Assembly (NCBI GenBank): GCA_903939765.1
Contig: CAJAIK010000094.1
Location: forward strand, 1-64,000
DNA length: 64,000 bases
Direction: 5' to 3'
Origin: an uncultured Chlorobiaceae bacterium
Lineage (GTDB): Bacteria > Bacteroidota > Chlorobiia > Chlorobiales > Chlorobiaceae
Part shown: one piece after another, positions 40,368-50,583 of the stretch
How the letters are laid out: each line of letters starts with the position of its first letter
How positions within the stretch are numbered: position 1 is the stretch's first letter
Program-made: the position numbers and the translations under genes
The notes under the pieces: generated by a model
Seen by the model: only the letters and a program-made list of their open reading frames with translations
Database searches by the model: none
What the model was told of the DNA's origin: nothing

Positions 40368-42281
40368 TTATCCCTCAGGCGGAAGTTCAAAGAGCATGCA
40401 CTCGCCCGGTTTGCAGCTTACCTCAAGCCGATGCCCTTTTACAGGATACTCCGTTTCGCTGATCAGGTCAAAGAAAGAGCCGTTTTCCACGCTGAATTCA
40501 AGAAAGCCGCACCTTGCATCGTTTATGTTACTGTTTCCAATAAAAAGAAGTGAGCGGCCAGCCATTGTTCTCATGACGGCAAAAAGCTCCGGCTGGCTGG
40601 TATAGGGGATGGCTATTGAGCCGGTTTCGCCCGAGAGTACCAGATCGAGGTAGCGTGCACGTATGTCAAGAATTTTGCGGATATAGCTGTTTAGAGGAGC
40701 GAGACCGTTGCTCTTTGCCCAGTCAAAACTCAATGCACTGAAAAGCGGGAGTTTTTCAGGAGGATAGAGCGTCCGGTCTTCATCATTGAAATTCAGGCCG
40801 AGGTTTACCGGATACCATTCACAGAGTTCCATCCCCGAATGGAGAAAAGGGATGGCAGGCAGTATGGCACTGAGCGTGAAGATAAAGATCGAGTGGTTGC
40901 GCCCTGCTTCCTGGCGGGGATAGCGGAAACAGACGCGCGGGGTGTTGTGATTTTCTCCCGTTCCGAAAAAGGGCAGTGCGACACCGGTTTTGTTCAGGTG
41001 GTTCAGTAACCCCCGTATAAAGACAATGTCGTGGATGACAAAAGGCAGAGAGCCGAAGACGGCATTGAACCCTTCGTTGCGAATTTCAGGAGTCGGATTG
41101 AAATTTTCATCCCAGAAGGCAAAATCCGCCCTTTTTTCGCGTGCCTTGCAAACAATCGTCTGTTTGAGACGCGTCGGCAGGGCGTGACCCATATCGATCA
41201 TTGCACCGTCAATCAGGTACTCATCCTGAAAACTGGGGATGATACCTGAAATCTCCTCCCAGAGGCTGCTGTTGAAGGTTGCAGGATTGTCGAGCGCGCT
41301 GTCGTACATCCTGATGGTGTTGTAGGCAATGTAGTTGAATGCCTCGTGGGTGTGCATTTTCAGGTAGGTGACATCACTCCAGGCCGGTTGCTGGTCGTCG
41401 GGGGGCCAGTCGGAGAAGGCACTTGCAATACGGCACGCCGTTCCGTCTTCAGCAATACCCTGAAGGGTGTCGTCCTCTCGATAAATTGTTACCGGTTGCT
41501 CAACGAACTGCTCACGGTATTCTGATGGGGGGCAGGGAAGATTGTGTAACTCATGGCGATCAACAACCTCATAAATGCGGTTGAGTGTCTGCTGATCAAA
41601 ATGGGGCGGCCCGTAGTTGCGGGTACGCTCATTATTTTTCAGCCAGTAAAACCATTCAGGATGTTCTGTTATCCAAATGCTGTCAACAGAGGTCGTTCTG
41701 AAAACAAACTCCAGAACAACGTGCATGTCGAGAATATGTGCCGCCTCAACAAAGGCTTTGAGAAGAAGTTCTGCTGAAAGCCCGAGTGCCGGTTCAGCGA
41801 GCAGGGGATCGAGTTTCCTCGGGTTTTTAACGGCATAGGGGGAGCCGAGAGAGCCTTTTCGGCTTTTTATGCCTATTTCGGTGAGTGGAAGAAGGTAGAT
41901 GGTATTTGCGCCAAGATTTTTGATATACGGCAGGAGCGCGATGGCTTTCAGGAGGGTACCGGTCTCCCTGAAGCCGCACGAAAGTGGTTCAGGGCTGATG
42001 GAGCCGTCGCCGTCATGGTCAAAAGCGGTTGCGAGACGGACAAAGAGGTTATAGACGATCGCCTCGGCTCTCCAGTCGCCATCTTTTTGTTTTTGCGAAT
42101 TGCCCCCGTTGTTGTCGAGGATGGTTTCGATGATCCGGGCAAAGTAGCTGGCCGGGTCGACCAGTTCGGTACCGCTCTCTTTTCCGTTCCAGATTCCAGG
42201 GACAGAGTAGTTGTTTCCGGTATCTGGAGTTTGAAGGCTTTTCAGCGCATGAAGAAGCGATGCAAGGTGGGTTTTCTGCAA
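40368..42281 (-). CDS. Alpha-amylase (GH13)-like catalytic domain protein
   Basis: [60 protein letters not shown]. Confidence 0.8.
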   Translation of the reverse strand: MQKTHLASLLHALKSLQTPDTGNNYSVPGIWNGKESGTELVDPASYFARIIETILDNNGGNSQKQKDGDWRAEAIVYNLFVRLATAFDHDGDGSISPEPLSCGFRETGTLLKAIALLPYIKNLGANTIYLLPLTEIGIKSRKGSLGSPYAVKNPRKLDPLLAEPALGLSAELLLKAFVEAAHILDMHVVLEFVFRTTSVDSIWITEHPEWFYWLKNNERTRNYGPPHFDQQTLNRIYEVVDRHELHNLPCPPSEYREQFVEQPVTIYREDDTLQGIAEDGTACRIASAFSDWPPDDQQPAWSDVTYLKMHTHEAFNYIAYNTIRMYDSALDNPATFNSSLWEEISGIIPSFQDEYLIDGAMIDMGHALPTRLKQTIVCKAREKRADFAFWDENFNPTPEIRNEGFNAVFGSLPFVIHDIVFIRGLLNHLNKTGVALPFFGTGENHNTPRVCFRYPRQEAGRNHSIFIFTLSAILPAIPFLHSGMELCEWYPVNLGLNFNDEDRTLYPPEKLPLFSALSFDWAKSNGLAPLNSYIRKILDIRARYLDLVLSGETGSIAIPYTSQPELFAVMRTMAGRSLLFIGNSNINDARCGFLEFSVENGSFFDLISETEYPVKGHRLEVSCKPGECMLFELPPEG

Positions 42282-42626
42282 CGTGGTGCTATTGGTTTTT
42301 GGGGATGTAATTCTTATTTGACAGCCAATGTACTAAAGATTTTACTGCTAAAGTAGAGATGACCGACATTGGAAAGTTGAACGGCCCGGTTCATCAGTAC
42401 CGATATGTTTGAAGCAAAGGTCAAAGCGCTCTATGAGAATAGCTGCCGTGTACGCGGAAATGATGAGTTATCTATTAAATATTAAAATACTTACAAGAAA
42501 AACGTCCGCGCCTCATGTCTCCGTTTTTTTGTCAATTAGTTTTGGTTGCACGGTTTCCGAGCCAACTTGCTCAAGGGAACCAGTCTGGCCACGACCACCT
42601 TTGAGAGCATCGTGATTGAAATCCAC

Positions 42627-42682
42627 CTCAATGTCTGACTCAAAATTTTGGCTTTGACGGCCCTTATGAATTATTCAGGTTA
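42627..42682 (+). repeat. Left copy of 56-bp imperfect direct repeat bracketing the Tad locus
   Basis: ctcaatgtctgactcaaaattttggctttgacggcccttatgaattattcaggtta; 49/56 identical to 52479..52534 by manual alignment. Confidence 0.9.
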
Positions 42683-42899
42683 AGTTAGTGCAGGATTTTT
42701 AGCGGTGTCCATGAAAATATAGCAACTCCAGTTATTGTTTTTGCTATTTCTCTTGTATATATTACTTCAGTATTTCGCGGTCAATCTTTTTTTTAGAGGT
42801 TTCCTGCCCAATAGGTGGGTATGGAGTAAGGACGCACTCACAAGGCGGTGTTTCATTGTGGGGGTAACGATTAACTAATTTCATCGGGAGGCAAATATT

Positions 42900-43067
42900 A
42901 TGCTGAAAAATTTATTCTCTGTCAAATCACAAAAAGGCGTAACCTTGATTGAGTACGCTTTGATTGCGGCTCTGGTTGCTGTTGTTGCGATCACAACTCT
43001 TACTGCGCTTGGAGTTAGTTTGAATGGCATTTTTACCTATGTCTCGAGCAAGCTCGTTCATCCGTAA
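42900..43067 (+). CDS. flp: Flp/Fap-type pilin, 55 aa (absent from the supplied ORF track)
   Basis: ATG at 42900 after tcgggaggc RBS: MLKNLFSVKSQKGVTLIEYALIAALVAVVAITTLTALGVSLNGIFTYVSSKLVHP*. G|VTLIEYALI prepilin cleavage motif. Confidence 0.92.
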   Translation: MLKNLFSVKSQKGVTLIEYALIAALVAVVAITTLTALGVSLNGIFTYVSSKLVHP

Positions 43068-43088
43068 ATCTTTTTTACAGCCTAAGCA

Positions 43089-43904
43089 TTGAAACTACCA
43101 ATCTTTGTTCTTGCCATCGCACTCACTTTGGGAGCGGTGGCAGCTTTTATCGCCGCCCGCTGGATGAGCGTCGCCCAAACTTCGGTGTCCAGTGTCGTCA
43201 TTGTGGAGCAGCCCATCGAAGCTGGCAAAGCTATTACGGCTGATCAGATTAAGAGCATTGATTGGCCCGGTTCTGCCGTTCCGCACGATGCATCCACTCG
43301 CACCACTGATGTGGTGGGTCGAATTGCCCTTGTGCCCATGATGCCGGGCGAGCCTGTTTTACCTGGCAAATTGGCCGCAAAAAACGCGACCGGTGGCTTA
43401 TCGTCAATCATACCGGAGGGAAAGCGCGCTATTACCGTTCAAGTTAATGAGGTGATTGCGGTTGCCGGATTTGCCCTGCCAGGCTGCTATGTGGATGTTT
43501 TGGTTAGCAGCAAGGACGCCAACCAACAGCCCTTTTCGCGAACAGTGCTGTCGCGTATCAAAGTATTGGCCGCGGCCCAGGAAACCACTGCAAACCCCAC
43601 TGAACCAAAAGTGGTCAATGCCGTAACCCTTGAGCTTACGCCATACGAAGCCGAAAAGCTCGACCTGGCCCGCAACATCGGGGTAATTTCTCTCGCCTTG
43701 CGCAACGAAATCGACATCAGCGAAACCAACTCCGCAGGTGTACGTTTGCCCGATATTATTTATTCACAGTCCACTCGTGCAACCCCCTCTTCGCAGGCTG
43801 CACAAGCGGCACCGGCTCCCCACACTGTGGCGGCACCTTCGCGTCAAAGCATTGGACCCGAAGAAATCCGTGGGACAAGCCGCCAACCTGTAGCCACACG
43901 CTAG
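43089..43904 (+). CDS. cpaB: Flp pilus assembly protein CpaB/RcpC
   Basis: VVIVEQPIEAGKAITADQIKSIDWPGSAVP (SAF-like), IIPEGKRAITVQVNEVIAVAGFALPGCYVDVLV. Start codon is TTG. Confidence 0.9.
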   Translation: MKLPIFVLAIALTLGAVAAFIAARWMSVAQTSVSSVVIVEQPIEAGKAITADQIKSIDWPGSAVPHDASTRTTDVVGRIALVPMMPGEPVLPGKLAAKNATGGLSSIIPEGKRAITVQVNEVIAVAGFALPGCYVDVLVSSKDANQQPFSRTVLSRIKVLAAAQETTANPTEPKVVNAVTLELTPYEAEKLDLARNIGVISLALRNEIDISETNSAGVRLPDIIYSQSTRATPSSQAAQAAPAPHTVAAPSRQSIGPEEIRGTSRQPVATR

Positions 43905-43909
43905 CCAAC

Positions 43910-45574
43910 ATGCACATGAATTTGACATGCCTAATGCGTTTGGCCTGCAGGATGAGTGCTCTTTTGGCGCTTGCGGGCACCCTGCCCGTGGCAGCAATGG
44001 CCTCTCCTGAACCTGTCGTTAAAAAGGTCGCGCCTGAACCTGTCGCGAAAAAAGCTTTGCCGACACCTGTTGTCAAAAAGGCTTTCCCCATACCTGTGGC
44101 TAAAAAGATCTTGCCCGCCGCACCTGTGGTCAAAAAGGCTTCGCCTGAGCTCGTGAGGAGAAGACACGACTCGCGCGTAGCTGCCGTGTCCGCCGTGTCC
44201 GCTCCATCAATCTATCGTCTCCCTCTGGGCGAATCCAGGGTCTACCGGTTCGCGCAACCCATCAGACGCGTTGCCGTGGGCGACTCCCAGGTGGCCGATT
44301 ATATCATGCTTAGCCGCTTCGAGCTCTATCTGCTGGGGAAAAAACTGGGTTCAACCAATCTTGCTGTATGGGACCAAAATGGCAATGTAACGTCCACGCC
44401 AGTACAAGTCAGCCGCAGCACAACAGCTCTGCAAGCCTTCCTGAAAGTTCTCTTTCCAAATGAGAACGACATTAATATCTTTTCTTGGGGTCAGGTGCTG
44501 GTACTGTTCGGTTCTGTGTCTGACGCCCTGGTTGCAGAGAGCGTCTCCCGTCTGGTAACAGCGTATCTGGGCGGATCGGTTCCGGGCGGCAATCCGGAAT
44601 CTGCCCTTATCGGCAGTGATCCCTCAGCATTGAAAGGCATAATTAGCGAGAATAATAGGGTTTCTATACCTCTCTCTGTGAGCGTGAACACGAGCGGTAC
44701 GTCTGGTGGGGCCAATATTGTCTCAGGCTCTGCGGGAGCTGACAGCACGCGCGGCGTGGTTAATCTTCTCAAGATTCGCAATTCGCAGCAAGTCCGGCTC
44801 GAAGTCTGCATTGCCCAGGTGTCGAGAAGTTTCCTCGAATCTTTGGGCGTCAGTTTTTTGAAAGCCTCGGGTGATGCACAGGGCGGCACCCTTTTGTCAG
44901 GGTTTGTCAGTAGCGCTACGCTTAATAACCTCTTGTTCGGTAGGCTGGGTCAGACCGCTGGGATCAAGGTGGTCGCGGATCGCAAGCCCTCTTTGTTCAG
45001 GGTTCTGGCCGAGCCCACCATTGTCACCATGAGTGGTAAAGAGGGGTATTTCCTGATTGGAGGCAAAGTTTTTGTGCCCGTCAGGATCGATAATACTTCA
45101 GGATACGCCAAAATTGAATACGAACCACAAATCTATGGCGTGGGTTTACGCTTTATGCCCATCGTACAGGATGCCGGCCATATTTCGCTCAAGGTGGTGT
45201 CTGAGGTTTCCGAGCCTGAGACTGGAGTTATCCTTGCGGGTAGTACAACAAATTGGCCCGCGTTTAAACTGAACACCGTTTCTACCTCCGTCCAGATGAA
45301 CGAGGGTGAAAACCTTGTTATTGGAGGACTGAAGCTCGACAAGCTTGCCAATACGATAGACTCGGTGCCCTTGCTGGGTGAAATTCCCATTCTTGGCGCG
45401 CTTTTCCGGGACACCCAGAAGAATGCCGAGAAGACCGAACTCATGGTTATTGTTCGCCCCAGCCTGGTCAAAGGCAGCGTCATCGCGCCAGAGCTTCCGA
45501 CGGACAAATTTGTCCCTCCTACCCGAAAAGAGCTTTTCCTCGATGGAAAGCTTTATGGTTCAGGGGTGAAATGA
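43910..45574 (+). CDS. cpaC: Tad pilus secretin CpaC/RcpA
   Basis: LPLGESRVYRFAQPIRRVAVGDSQVADYIMLSRFELYLLGKKLGSTNLAVWD; secretin core EPTIVTMSGKEGYFLIGGKVFVPV, VPLLGEIPILGALFR. Confidence 0.92.
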   Translation: MHMNLTCLMRLACRMSALLALAGTLPVAAMASPEPVVKKVAPEPVAKKALPTPVVKKAFPIPVAKKILPAAPVVKKASPELVRRRHDSRVAAVSAVSAPSIYRLPLGESRVYRFAQPIRRVAVGDSQVADYIMLSRFELYLLGKKLGSTNLAVWDQNGNVTSTPVQVSRSTTALQAFLKVLFPNENDINIFSWGQVLVLFGSVSDALVAESVSRLVTAYLGGSVPGGNPESALIGSDPSALKGIISENNRVSIPLSVSVNTSGTSGGANIVSGSAGADSTRGVVNLLKIRNSQQVRLEVCIAQVSRSFLESLGVSFLKASGDAQGGTLLSGFVSSATLNNLLFGRLGQTAGIKVVADRKPSLFRVLAEPTIVTMSGKEGYFLIGGKVFVPVRIDNTSGYAKIEYEPQIYGVGLRFMPIVQDAGHISLKVVSEVSEPETGVILAGSTTNWPAFKLNTVSTSVQMNEGENLVIGGLKLDKLANTIDSVPLLGEIPILGALFRDTQKNAEKTELMVIVRPSLVKGSVIAPELPTDKFVPPTRKELFLDGKLYGSGVK

Positions 45575-46017
45575 CCACCATGCGCGCAGATATGGCCATG
45601 CTCAAGGCTCTGGTAAATGAGCACGCTCCATGTCAAAAGGGCAGTGTGTTGGTCGAATTTGCGCTCATCCTGCCCGTGTTTCTTCTTTTCCTCTTTGGGG
45701 TGATTACTTTTTCTGTAGCCCTGTACGACAAAATGGTGCTCACCATGGCCACCCGGGAGGGCGCGCGTGCTGGAACCGTGTATGTTGCAAACCAGACCGA
45801 CGACACGATCATATCCCGCGCCCGATACGCAGCCTCGCAGTCCTGTCTGAACATCATCAACTTCGGGACTAACACCCCTGACGTACCCCTTCCTACTATT
45901 GAGACTCTTGGAACCAACAGAATCCTCACCGTCACAGCTACCGTCAATTTCAGCGGAGTCTACATTTTTTCGGACCCTTTGTTGATCTCGGCCCAAACCA
46001 GCATGAGACTTGAATAA
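45571..46017 (+). CDS. tadE: TadE-like pseudopilin
   Basis: KGSVLVEFALILPVFLLFLFGVITF; TREGARAG. Confidence 0.88.
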   Translation: MTTMRADMAMLKALVNEHAPCQKGSVLVEFALILPVFLLFLFGVITFSVALYDKMVLTMATREGARAGTVYVANQTDDTIISRARYAASQSCLNIINFGTNTPDVPLPTIETLGTNRILTVTATVNFSGVYIFSDPLLISAQTSMRLE

Positions 46018-46019
46018 CC

Positions 46020-47045
46020 ATGGCACGCTCGCACCACACCTTCAAACTGCTGCACGGACAGCGTGGCGGTGTCGCTATTTTGTTTGCCCTGTGCTTGCCG
46101 GTGTTGCTTGCTTTTGCCGCTTTGGCGATTGACTTGGCTCGCCTCAACCTGACCAAGGCTGAACTTCAAAACGCGGCCGACGCTGCTGCTCTGGCCGGCG
46201 CTCGTTCTATCAGCGACTCATCTACTGTGGCGTCGGACCAGCCTTACAACTGGTCAGCAGCCACGGCCACTGCGCTGGTTTTGGCTCAACACAACCTCGC
46301 CAATGGCGCGCTGATTCCGATTAGGAATGTGACCATTGAAACGGGTTACTGGAACCTCAATGACCCCTCGCCCGGACTGTATCACCCTGGCACACTCGGC
46401 GAAGGCGATGTCCCTGCCATCCGCGCCACGCTTGCGATGCCCTTGAATTTGTTGTTCGCCCCCATTATGGGTATTACCGAAAGCAACGTTCAAGCCAGTG
46501 CCATTGCCGTACTACCCGCACCCGGGGGCGGTACGGGCATATTTCCCTTGGTCATCAGCAGAATCATGTTCGACACTTATTGGAACGCAGTTACACGCCG
46601 CCCTGCGCTGGATCCCGCCACAGGGAAGCCCTACATTCTCAATATTGGCTCCATCTTCAGCGGCGTCAACTCGGGCACCTGGACCACCTTTACGACTGAA
46701 GACAACGACGTCACAACATTGCGGCAACTCATCCAACAAGGCAACCCCACCAACTTATCCATAGGCATGGACACCTGGATCCAAACGGGCGTCGATGAGG
46801 CCTTGTTCGCAGATGTCCCTGCCAATAAAGATGTTCCTGTACTCGTTGTTGACAACGTTCAGGTTGGCTCCAGGCAACCTATTGTCGCGATTGCCGGTTT
46901 TCATATTATCTGCACCGTTGAAATTGGTGGCAAAAAAAATATTTGTGGTCAGTTCATCGACAACGTGCTCGTCAACACTACCAACCCGGGCACCGGCAAT
47001 GGGCTGCCGCTCGGTGCCTATAGTCCACCCATACTGGTCAATTGA
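46020..47045 (+). CDS. tadG: TadG-like pilus-associated protein
   Basis: QRGGVAILFALCLPVLLAFAALAIDLARLNLTKAELQNAADAAALAGARS. Confidence 0.85.
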   Translation: MARSHHTFKLLHGQRGGVAILFALCLPVLLAFAALAIDLARLNLTKAELQNAADAAALAGARSISDSSTVASDQPYNWSAATATALVLAQHNLANGALIPIRNVTIETGYWNLNDPSPGLYHPGTLGEGDVPAIRATLAMPLNLLFAPIMGITESNVQASAIAVLPAPGGGTGIFPLVISRIMFDTYWNAVTRRPALDPATGKPYILNIGSIFSGVNSGTWTTFTTEDNDVTTLRQLIQQGNPTNLSIGMDTWIQTGVDEALFADVPANKDVPVLVVDNVQVGSRQPIVAIAGFHIICTVEIGGKKNICGQFIDNVLVNTTNPGTGNGLPLGAYSPPILVN

Positions 47046-47051
47046 AAACAC

Positions 47052-48197
47052 ATGAACATTGTTGCTTACTCTCCCCAGCCCTGGGAGGTTCCCGATACAC
47101 AACTTGAACTGGCTCAACACCAACTGGTTCGAGTGGTGGGCGAGTTAGGGGTCATGGTGCGCCAACTCACCGCCCGTAACCCCGACCTCGTATTTCTCGT
47201 GGGTTTTGAACCCACCGAGCCCTATTACATACAAGAGGTAGAGAAACTCTGCCTCGCTCTACCGCATGCCGCCATCGTGGTCCTGCACCCACAACCACAG
47301 CCCGAACTTTTGTTATCTCTTATGCGCGCTGGTGTGTATGAAGTCATTGTCGATATCGCCCCCGAAACCCTACAACAAGTTATCGAACGCGCAAACCTTT
47401 GTGCCACAGGCGCGAGCATTCGCCTGGGTCGGGTGTTTGGATTTATCTCTTCCAAAGGAGGGGATGGCAGCTCTTGCATAGCGGCCAACTTAGCCTTTGC
47501 GCTCTCTCAAGAGCCCGGCACCCGCGTGCTGGCGATCGATGTCTCTTTACCCTTTGGCGACCTTGACATGTACCTCACCGGAGATAACCACCCTCAAGAT
47601 CTGGCTGACATCTCCAGTCAATCCGACCGGCTCGACCAGTCGTTACTCGACAGCATGGTGCAGCACCTCAGCCCCACGCTCGACCTCATTCCTTCGCCCA
47701 CCACGTTCGAAAAAATCGTTCATATCGAACCCGAGCGCGTGAGCGAACTTGTTCATACTGCCGCAAACTTTTACGACTACATTCTGGTTGACTTTGGCTC
47801 ATCTCTCGATCAGGTCGTCATCCTGGTTCTCGAGCACCTCGACGAACTCTGCATTGTATCCACCCCATCGCTGCCGTCGCTGCGCCGGGCGGCTCAACTG
47901 CTCAAACTCTGGAAAGAATTTGAAAAACCCATGTTGTGCATCGAAATTGTTCTCAACCGTGCCGACACAAGTCTTCCCATCTCCAGTACCGAAATCGAAA
48001 AAGTCATCGGCAGGCCAATTAACCATCGCTTCCCTTCCGACCAGGAAGCCGTGCAAGAATCCCTCTTGATTGGTCAGCCTGTCTTGCAAGTAGCACCCAA
48101 ATCCAAACTTTCAAAAACCATCGTCGACTGGGCCGCGCACCTCACAGGCAGCAGTCATCGTAAACGTTCGTTATGGCAACGCTTAAAGACCAAATAG
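47052..48197 (+). CDS. cpaE: CpaE/TadZ-like pilus assembly ATPase
   Basis: Receiver-like N-terminus then RVFGFISSKGGDGSSCIAANLAFALSQEPGTRVLAIDVSLPFGDLDMYL (MinD/ParA-like). Confidence 0.88.
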   Translation: MNIVAYSPQPWEVPDTQLELAQHQLVRVVGELGVMVRQLTARNPDLVFLVGFEPTEPYYIQEVEKLCLALPHAAIVVLHPQPQPELLLSLMRAGVYEVIVDIAPETLQQVIERANLCATGASIRLGRVFGFISSKGGDGSSCIAANLAFALSQEPGTRVLAIDVSLPFGDLDMYLTGDNHPQDLADISSQSDRLDQSLLDSMVQHLSPTLDLIPSPTTFEKIVHIEPERVSELVHTAANFYDYILVDFGSSLDQVVILVLEHLDELCIVSTPSLPSLRRAAQLLKLWKEFEKPMLCIEIVLNRADTSLPISSTEIEKVIGRPINHRFPSDQEAVQESLLIGQPVLQVAPKSKLSKTIVDWAAHLTGSSHRKRSLWQRLKTK

Positions 48198-49594
48198 CTC
48201 GCTGGAACCTCTCCACCAAACGGGTTGTAGTTCTTCCTGTATCGGCACCTGCACAACCCTATGTCGTTGAGGCTCTAACTTCGCCTGCACCAGCACCGGC
48301 GATAAAAATCAAAGCATCCCCAGGGGTTGACTATTACGCGACCAAAATAAAGTTGCACCAACAGTTGCTTACCCGCATCGACCTCAACTCTATCGAAAGC
48401 CTGACCCCCGAGCAGTTGCGCAACGAGCTTGGGGTCTTGCTTGTCGAGCTCATCGAAGAAGACGAAATCCGCTTCAATCATCAAGAGCGCGCCAGATTGG
48501 TGGCTGACCTCAAAAACGAAATCATGGGTCTGGGCCCTTTGGAACCCTTGCTCGCTGACCCCAACATTTCTGAAATCATGGTCAACGGCTACCAAAATGT
48601 CTATGTTGAAAAAAACGGATGCATTCAGCCCACCGACATCCGATTCAACGATGACGCCCACCTTATGAAAATCATCGACAAAATCGTCTCTCATGTGGGG
48701 CGGCGCATCGATGAATCCTGCCCTATGGCCGATGCCCGCCTCCCCGATGGATCGCGCGTCAACGCCATCATTCCGCCATTGGCTCTTGACGGCCCCATCC
48801 TCACCATTCGGCGCTTTGCGGTTGTGCCCATGCAAATGCACGACCTCATTGAAAAAAACACACTCACACCCGCCATGGCCGAACTGTTGTCAGCTCTGGT
48901 TAAAGTCAAATGCAACATCATCATTTCCGGTGGCACTGGTTCGGGTAAAACCACGCTGCTCAACATTCTATCGAGCTTTATTCCCACCGACGAACGCATT
49001 GTCACCATCGAAGACACTGCTGAACTGCAACTTCAGCAAGATCACGTCATTCGCCTGGAGACGCGCACGCCCAACATCGAAGGTAAAGGCGAAATCACCA
49101 TGCGCGCACTGGTGAAAAACTCCTTGCGCATGCGGCCTAACCGCATCGTGCTGGGCGAGGTCCGTAGCTCCGAGGTGATCGACATGTTACAAGCCATGAA
49201 TACCGGGCACGAGGGCTCGCTTACCACCATTCACGCCAACAGCCCGCGGGATGCGTTGGGCCGGCTCGAAAATCTGGTGGGCATGGGTGGCATCAGTATA
49301 CCCAGTAAAGCCCTGCGCCAGCTCATTGCCGCGTCGATTCACTTTATCGTCCAAATCGCACGACTAAGTGACGGTAGCCGCAGGGTCGTCAGCATCGAAG
49401 AAATCAGCGGCATGGAAGGCGATATCATTACCACCCAGGAAATCTTTTGCTACCAGCGCACCGGCACTAACCCGGACGGATCCGTGCAAGGGATATTCAG
49501 AGCCACGGGTCTGCGTCCCAAAGTGGCTGAAAAAATACGCACCTACGGCATCAGCCTCAGTGACGGCATGTTCGACCCCGGCGTCAACGACTAA
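48173..49594 (+). CDS. cpaF: Tad secretion ATPase CpaF/TadA
   Basis: IIISGGTGSGKTTLLNILSSFIPTDERIVTIEDTAELQL, MRPNRIVLGEVRSSEVIDMLQAMNTGHEGSLTTIHANS. Confidence 0.95.
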   Translation: MATLKDQIARWNLSTKRVVVLPVSAPAQPYVVEALTSPAPAPAIKIKASPGVDYYATKIKLHQQLLTRIDLNSIESLTPEQLRNELGVLLVELIEEDEIRFNHQERARLVADLKNEIMGLGPLEPLLADPNISEIMVNGYQNVYVEKNGCIQPTDIRFNDDAHLMKIIDKIVSHVGRRIDESCPMADARLPDGSRVNAIIPPLALDGPILTIRRFAVVPMQMHDLIEKNTLTPAMAELLSALVKVKCNIIISGGTGSGKTTLLNILSSFIPTDERIVTIEDTAELQLQQDHVIRLETRTPNIEGKGEITMRALVKNSLRMRPNRIVLGEVRSSEVIDMLQAMNTGHEGSLTTIHANSPRDALGRLENLVGMGGISIPSKALRQLIAASIHFIVQIARLSDGSRRVVSIEEISGMEGDIITTQEIFCYQRTGTNPDGSVQGIFRATGLRPKVAEKIRTYGISLSDGMFDPGVND

Positions 49595-49608
49595 CCTACG
49601 AGCACACC

Positions 49609-50565
49609 ATGACGACGTTTTTGATTTCATTTTTTGCTTTTGTGGCAGTCATGCTGATCATGCTTCTGGTCTATGGGGTGTGGGCCCAGTTTTTAGGCCG
49701 CCGCAATAAAGCCAAAAAAAAGCGCATGCAGTCCATCCACAATGCTGTTCACTTGGGTGGGCAAAGCCTCAGCAGCGCGCAGGACAGTGCATTTGAAGCC
49801 TGGCTACGCTCCCGCTCCCGAACATTTGAGCAATTCGAAAAGCTGCTCCAACGTGCCCAAAGCCCGCTCACTGCCGGGCGATTAATGGGTCTCATGCTTC
49901 TCTTGTTTACGGTGGTTGTGGTGTTGGCTCTTCTGTTCCAAACAAACCTCATACTCCTGCTGGTGCTGGCCGTCGTCATTGCCAGCACGCCAGTTCTGTG
50001 GTTATCTCGACAATCCAACCAACGCCGTCAAGCCTTCGGAGAAAAACTTCCGGAAGCGCTCGACTACATCTCACGTGCAATGCGCGCCGGCCACGGCCTT
50101 ACCTCGGCCATCGGCATGGTTGGCAAGGAGTTCCCCGGCCCCATAGGTCACGAATTCAAAACCGTCATCGATGAAATTGGCTTCGGCATCCCATTCAAAG
50201 ACGCGATCGGCCAGCTCGCCGATCGCGTTCAAACAAGCGACCTCAATTTCTTTGTTATCTCGATCATGATCCAGCACGAAACTGGCGGCAACCTCACCGA
50301 ACTACTCGATGGGTTGGCCAGTACCTTGCGCGAACGCGTCAAACTGCGCGGCAAAATTCGCACGCTCTCATCCGAAGGGCGCGCATCAGCCTGGATACTG
50401 GGTAGTATGCCATTTGTGCTCATCGTTTTGCTCGCGCTCATAAACCCCGGCTACATTTCGCTGCTCTGGACCACTCCACAAGGCCAGAAGCTCCTCCTCA
50501 TCGGTGGTGGGCTCATGGCCGTTGGCATCCTTCTGCTCAACCGCATCATCCAGATCAAGGTTTAA
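49609..50565 (+). CDS. tadB: Tad membrane platform protein TadB
   Basis: T2SF domain: LPEALDYISRAMRAGHGLTSAIGMVGKEFPGPIGHEFKTVIDEIGFG, MIQHETGGNLTELLDGLASTLRER. Confidence 0.92.
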   Translation: MTTFLISFFAFVAVMLIMLLVYGVWAQFLGRRNKAKKKRMQSIHNAVHLGGQSLSSAQDSAFEAWLRSRSRTFEQFEKLLQRAQSPLTAGRLMGLMLLLFTVVVVLALLFQTNLILLLVLAVVIASTPVLWLSRQSNQRRQAFGEKLPEALDYISRAMRAGHGLTSAIGMVGKEFPGPIGHEFKTVIDEIGFGIPFKDAIGQLADRVQTSDLNFFVISIMIQHETGGNLTELLDGLASTLRERVKLRGKIRTLSSEGRASAWILGSMPFVLIVLLALINPGYISLLWTTPQGQKLLLIGGGLMAVGILLLNRIIQIKV

Positions 50566-50583
50566 CCCTAACCACGTTGCACT

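Noticed and set aside
42409-42615. 68-aa ORF upstream of the Tad locus
   Set aside because: No recognisable domain and atypical composition; possibly part of a decayed mobile element but not supportable as a gene.
43756-44167. Minus-strand repetitive ORFs (FLATGMGKAFLTTGVGKAFFATGSG)
   Set aside because: Reverse frames of the secretin Pro-Val-Lys repeat region.
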